DNA of 64,000 bases, taken from NCBI RefSeq assembly GCF_021739025.1, contig NZ_JAKKOT010000002.1, positions 744,001 to 808,000 of the forward strand. The letters run 5' to 3'. The stretch's first letter is position 1; every line of letters begins with the position of its first letter. A program made the position numbers and the translations under genes. Below are positions 63,403 to 64,000 of this stretch, one piece after another. The notes under the pieces were generated by a model that had not been told where the DNA came from, did not search any database, and worked only from the letters and a program-made list of their open reading frames with translations. Origin of the DNA: Gordonia liuliyuniae (GTDB lineage: Bacteria; Actinomycetota; Actinomycetes; Mycobacteriales; Mycobacteriaceae).

Positions 63403-64000
63403 ATGGATTTCGGATTCGACGAGAAGACTCGCGAACTGGTCGACGGCGTAAACGCCTTCATGGACAGTCACGTCTACCCGGCCGAGAAAGTGTTCGTTGA
63501 CCAGCTGGCCGCGCTGGAGGACAAGTGGGCGTGGGACAGCGTTCCGATCCTGACCGAGTTGCGCGCGCAAGCGCGGTCGCGCGGGTTCTGGAACCTCTTC
63601 CTGCCCGGCGAGAACGGTGCCGGTCTGACCAATCTGCAGTACGCGCCGCTCGCCGAGATCACCGGCCGAAGCTCTCAACTGGCGCCCGCCGTCTTCAACT
63701 GCGCGGCGCCCGACACCGGCAACATGGAGGTCCTCAACGAGTTCGGCACGTCGGCGCAGCAGGCCGAGTGGTTGCAGCCGTTGCTCGACGGGACCATCCG
63801 GTCGGCGTTCGCGATGACCGAACCCGACGTCGCGAGTTCGGACGCCACCAACATCGAACTGTCCATCCGACGCGACGGCGACGACTACGTCATCAACGGC
63901 CGCAAGTGGTGGATCACCGGGGCGATGAACCCCAACGCGAAGATCTTCATCGTGATGGGCAAGACCGACCCGGAGGCTCCGCGGCACCGACAGCAGTCGC
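63403..64000 (+). CDS. Acyl-CoA dehydrogenase, ACAD10/11-like, cut by window end
   Basis: The first 199 residues of a usual 400-residue enzyme. It begins [40 protein letters not shown] and [20 protein letters not shown] are the flavin-binding signatures, with the Trp-rich form typical of ACAD10/11. AAGGAG lies six bases before the ATG. It closes the visible operon of SDR, MaoC, kinase and dehydrogenase, consistent with 4-hydroxyacyl-CoA catabolism. The catalytic residue lies beyond the window. Confidence 0.9.
   Translation, partial: MDFGFDEKTRELVDGVNAFMDSHVYPAEKVFVDQLAALEDKWAWDSVPILTELRAQARSRGFWNLFLPGENGAGLTNLQYAPLAEITGRSSQLAPAVFNCAAPDTGNMEVLNEFGTSAQQAEWLQPLLDGTIRSAFAMTEPDVASSDATNIELSIRRDGDDYVINGRKWWITGAMNPNAKIFIVMGKTDPEAPRHRQQS

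Overview
The window is high-GC, densely coded actinobacterial chromosome. Roughly its first 34 kb follows, in inverted orientation, the gene order known from Mycobacterium tuberculosis between Rv3644c and Rv3680: ArsA-type ATPases, RidA, MBL hydrolase, Crp/GlxR, nth, TlpA-like, NUDIX, marP, acs, 6C RNA, ssd-tad pilus locus, DECH helicase, cspA, topA, adenylate cyclase, holB. With F420-dependent enzymes and dTDP-rhamnose genes this points to a mycolic-acid-type actinomycete (Mycobacteriales). Gordonia is my best guess for the genus, but that is inference.

Layout. 1-9.7 kb: divergent housekeeping operons on both sides of crp and nth-marP. 9.8-15.3 kb: acs with a Crp-like site, a Fic-fold protein lacking the catalytic His, a gene-free stretch with repeats and hairpins, a HAD hydrolase, 6C RNA, and a lipase gene lacking its signal-peptide end. 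15.4-20 kb: seven tightly packed genes for a Tad/Flp pilus. 20-23.6 kb: DECH helicase, cold-shock gene and a conserved hypothetical. 23.6-28 kb: an accessory island of two membrane proteins sharing a C-terminal module, a small secreted protein, an LppP/LprE-like lipoprotein and a divergent XRE regulator. 28-36.4 kb: topA, a 3 x 29 bp minisatellite, class III cyclase, holB, an F420 enzyme and paired FluC channels. 36.4-38.2 kb: TetR-P450 unit. 38.22-42.74 kb: a decayed prophage bounded by a 19-bp direct repeat whose right copy is the 3' end of tRNA-Thr(CGT). It keeps a frameshifted collagen-like tail gene, three AT-richer cargo genes, a lysis cassette and a broken serine integrase. 42.8-51.3 kb: nat, malic enzyme, GntR-MFS, and divergent galE-rmlB / rmlA-rmlC cell-wall sugar genes. 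51.4-56.7 kb: an M1 aminopeptidase next to a 1,295-residue Pls-like single-module NRPS. 56.9-64 kb: glutaryl-CoA-dehydrogenase-like ACAD, fgd, a Thr-rich membrane protein, an AraC regulator, and an SDR-MaoC-APH-ACAD operon behind a 14-bp palindrome; the last gene is cut by the window edge.

Most interesting points: (1) the Pls-like synthetase plus M1 peptidase, whose adenylation pocket read by eye resembles lysine-type pockets, suggesting a cationic homopolymer; (2) the two-gene membrane module at 23.6-25.8 kb; (3) the tRNA-Thr prophage remnant with an AT-rich cargo that includes a 59-residue lipoprotein; (4) the Fic-like protein without catalytic His; (5) 6C RNA beside a gene-free stretch holding a Crp-like site and hairpins; (6) a recurring leaderless promoter layout.
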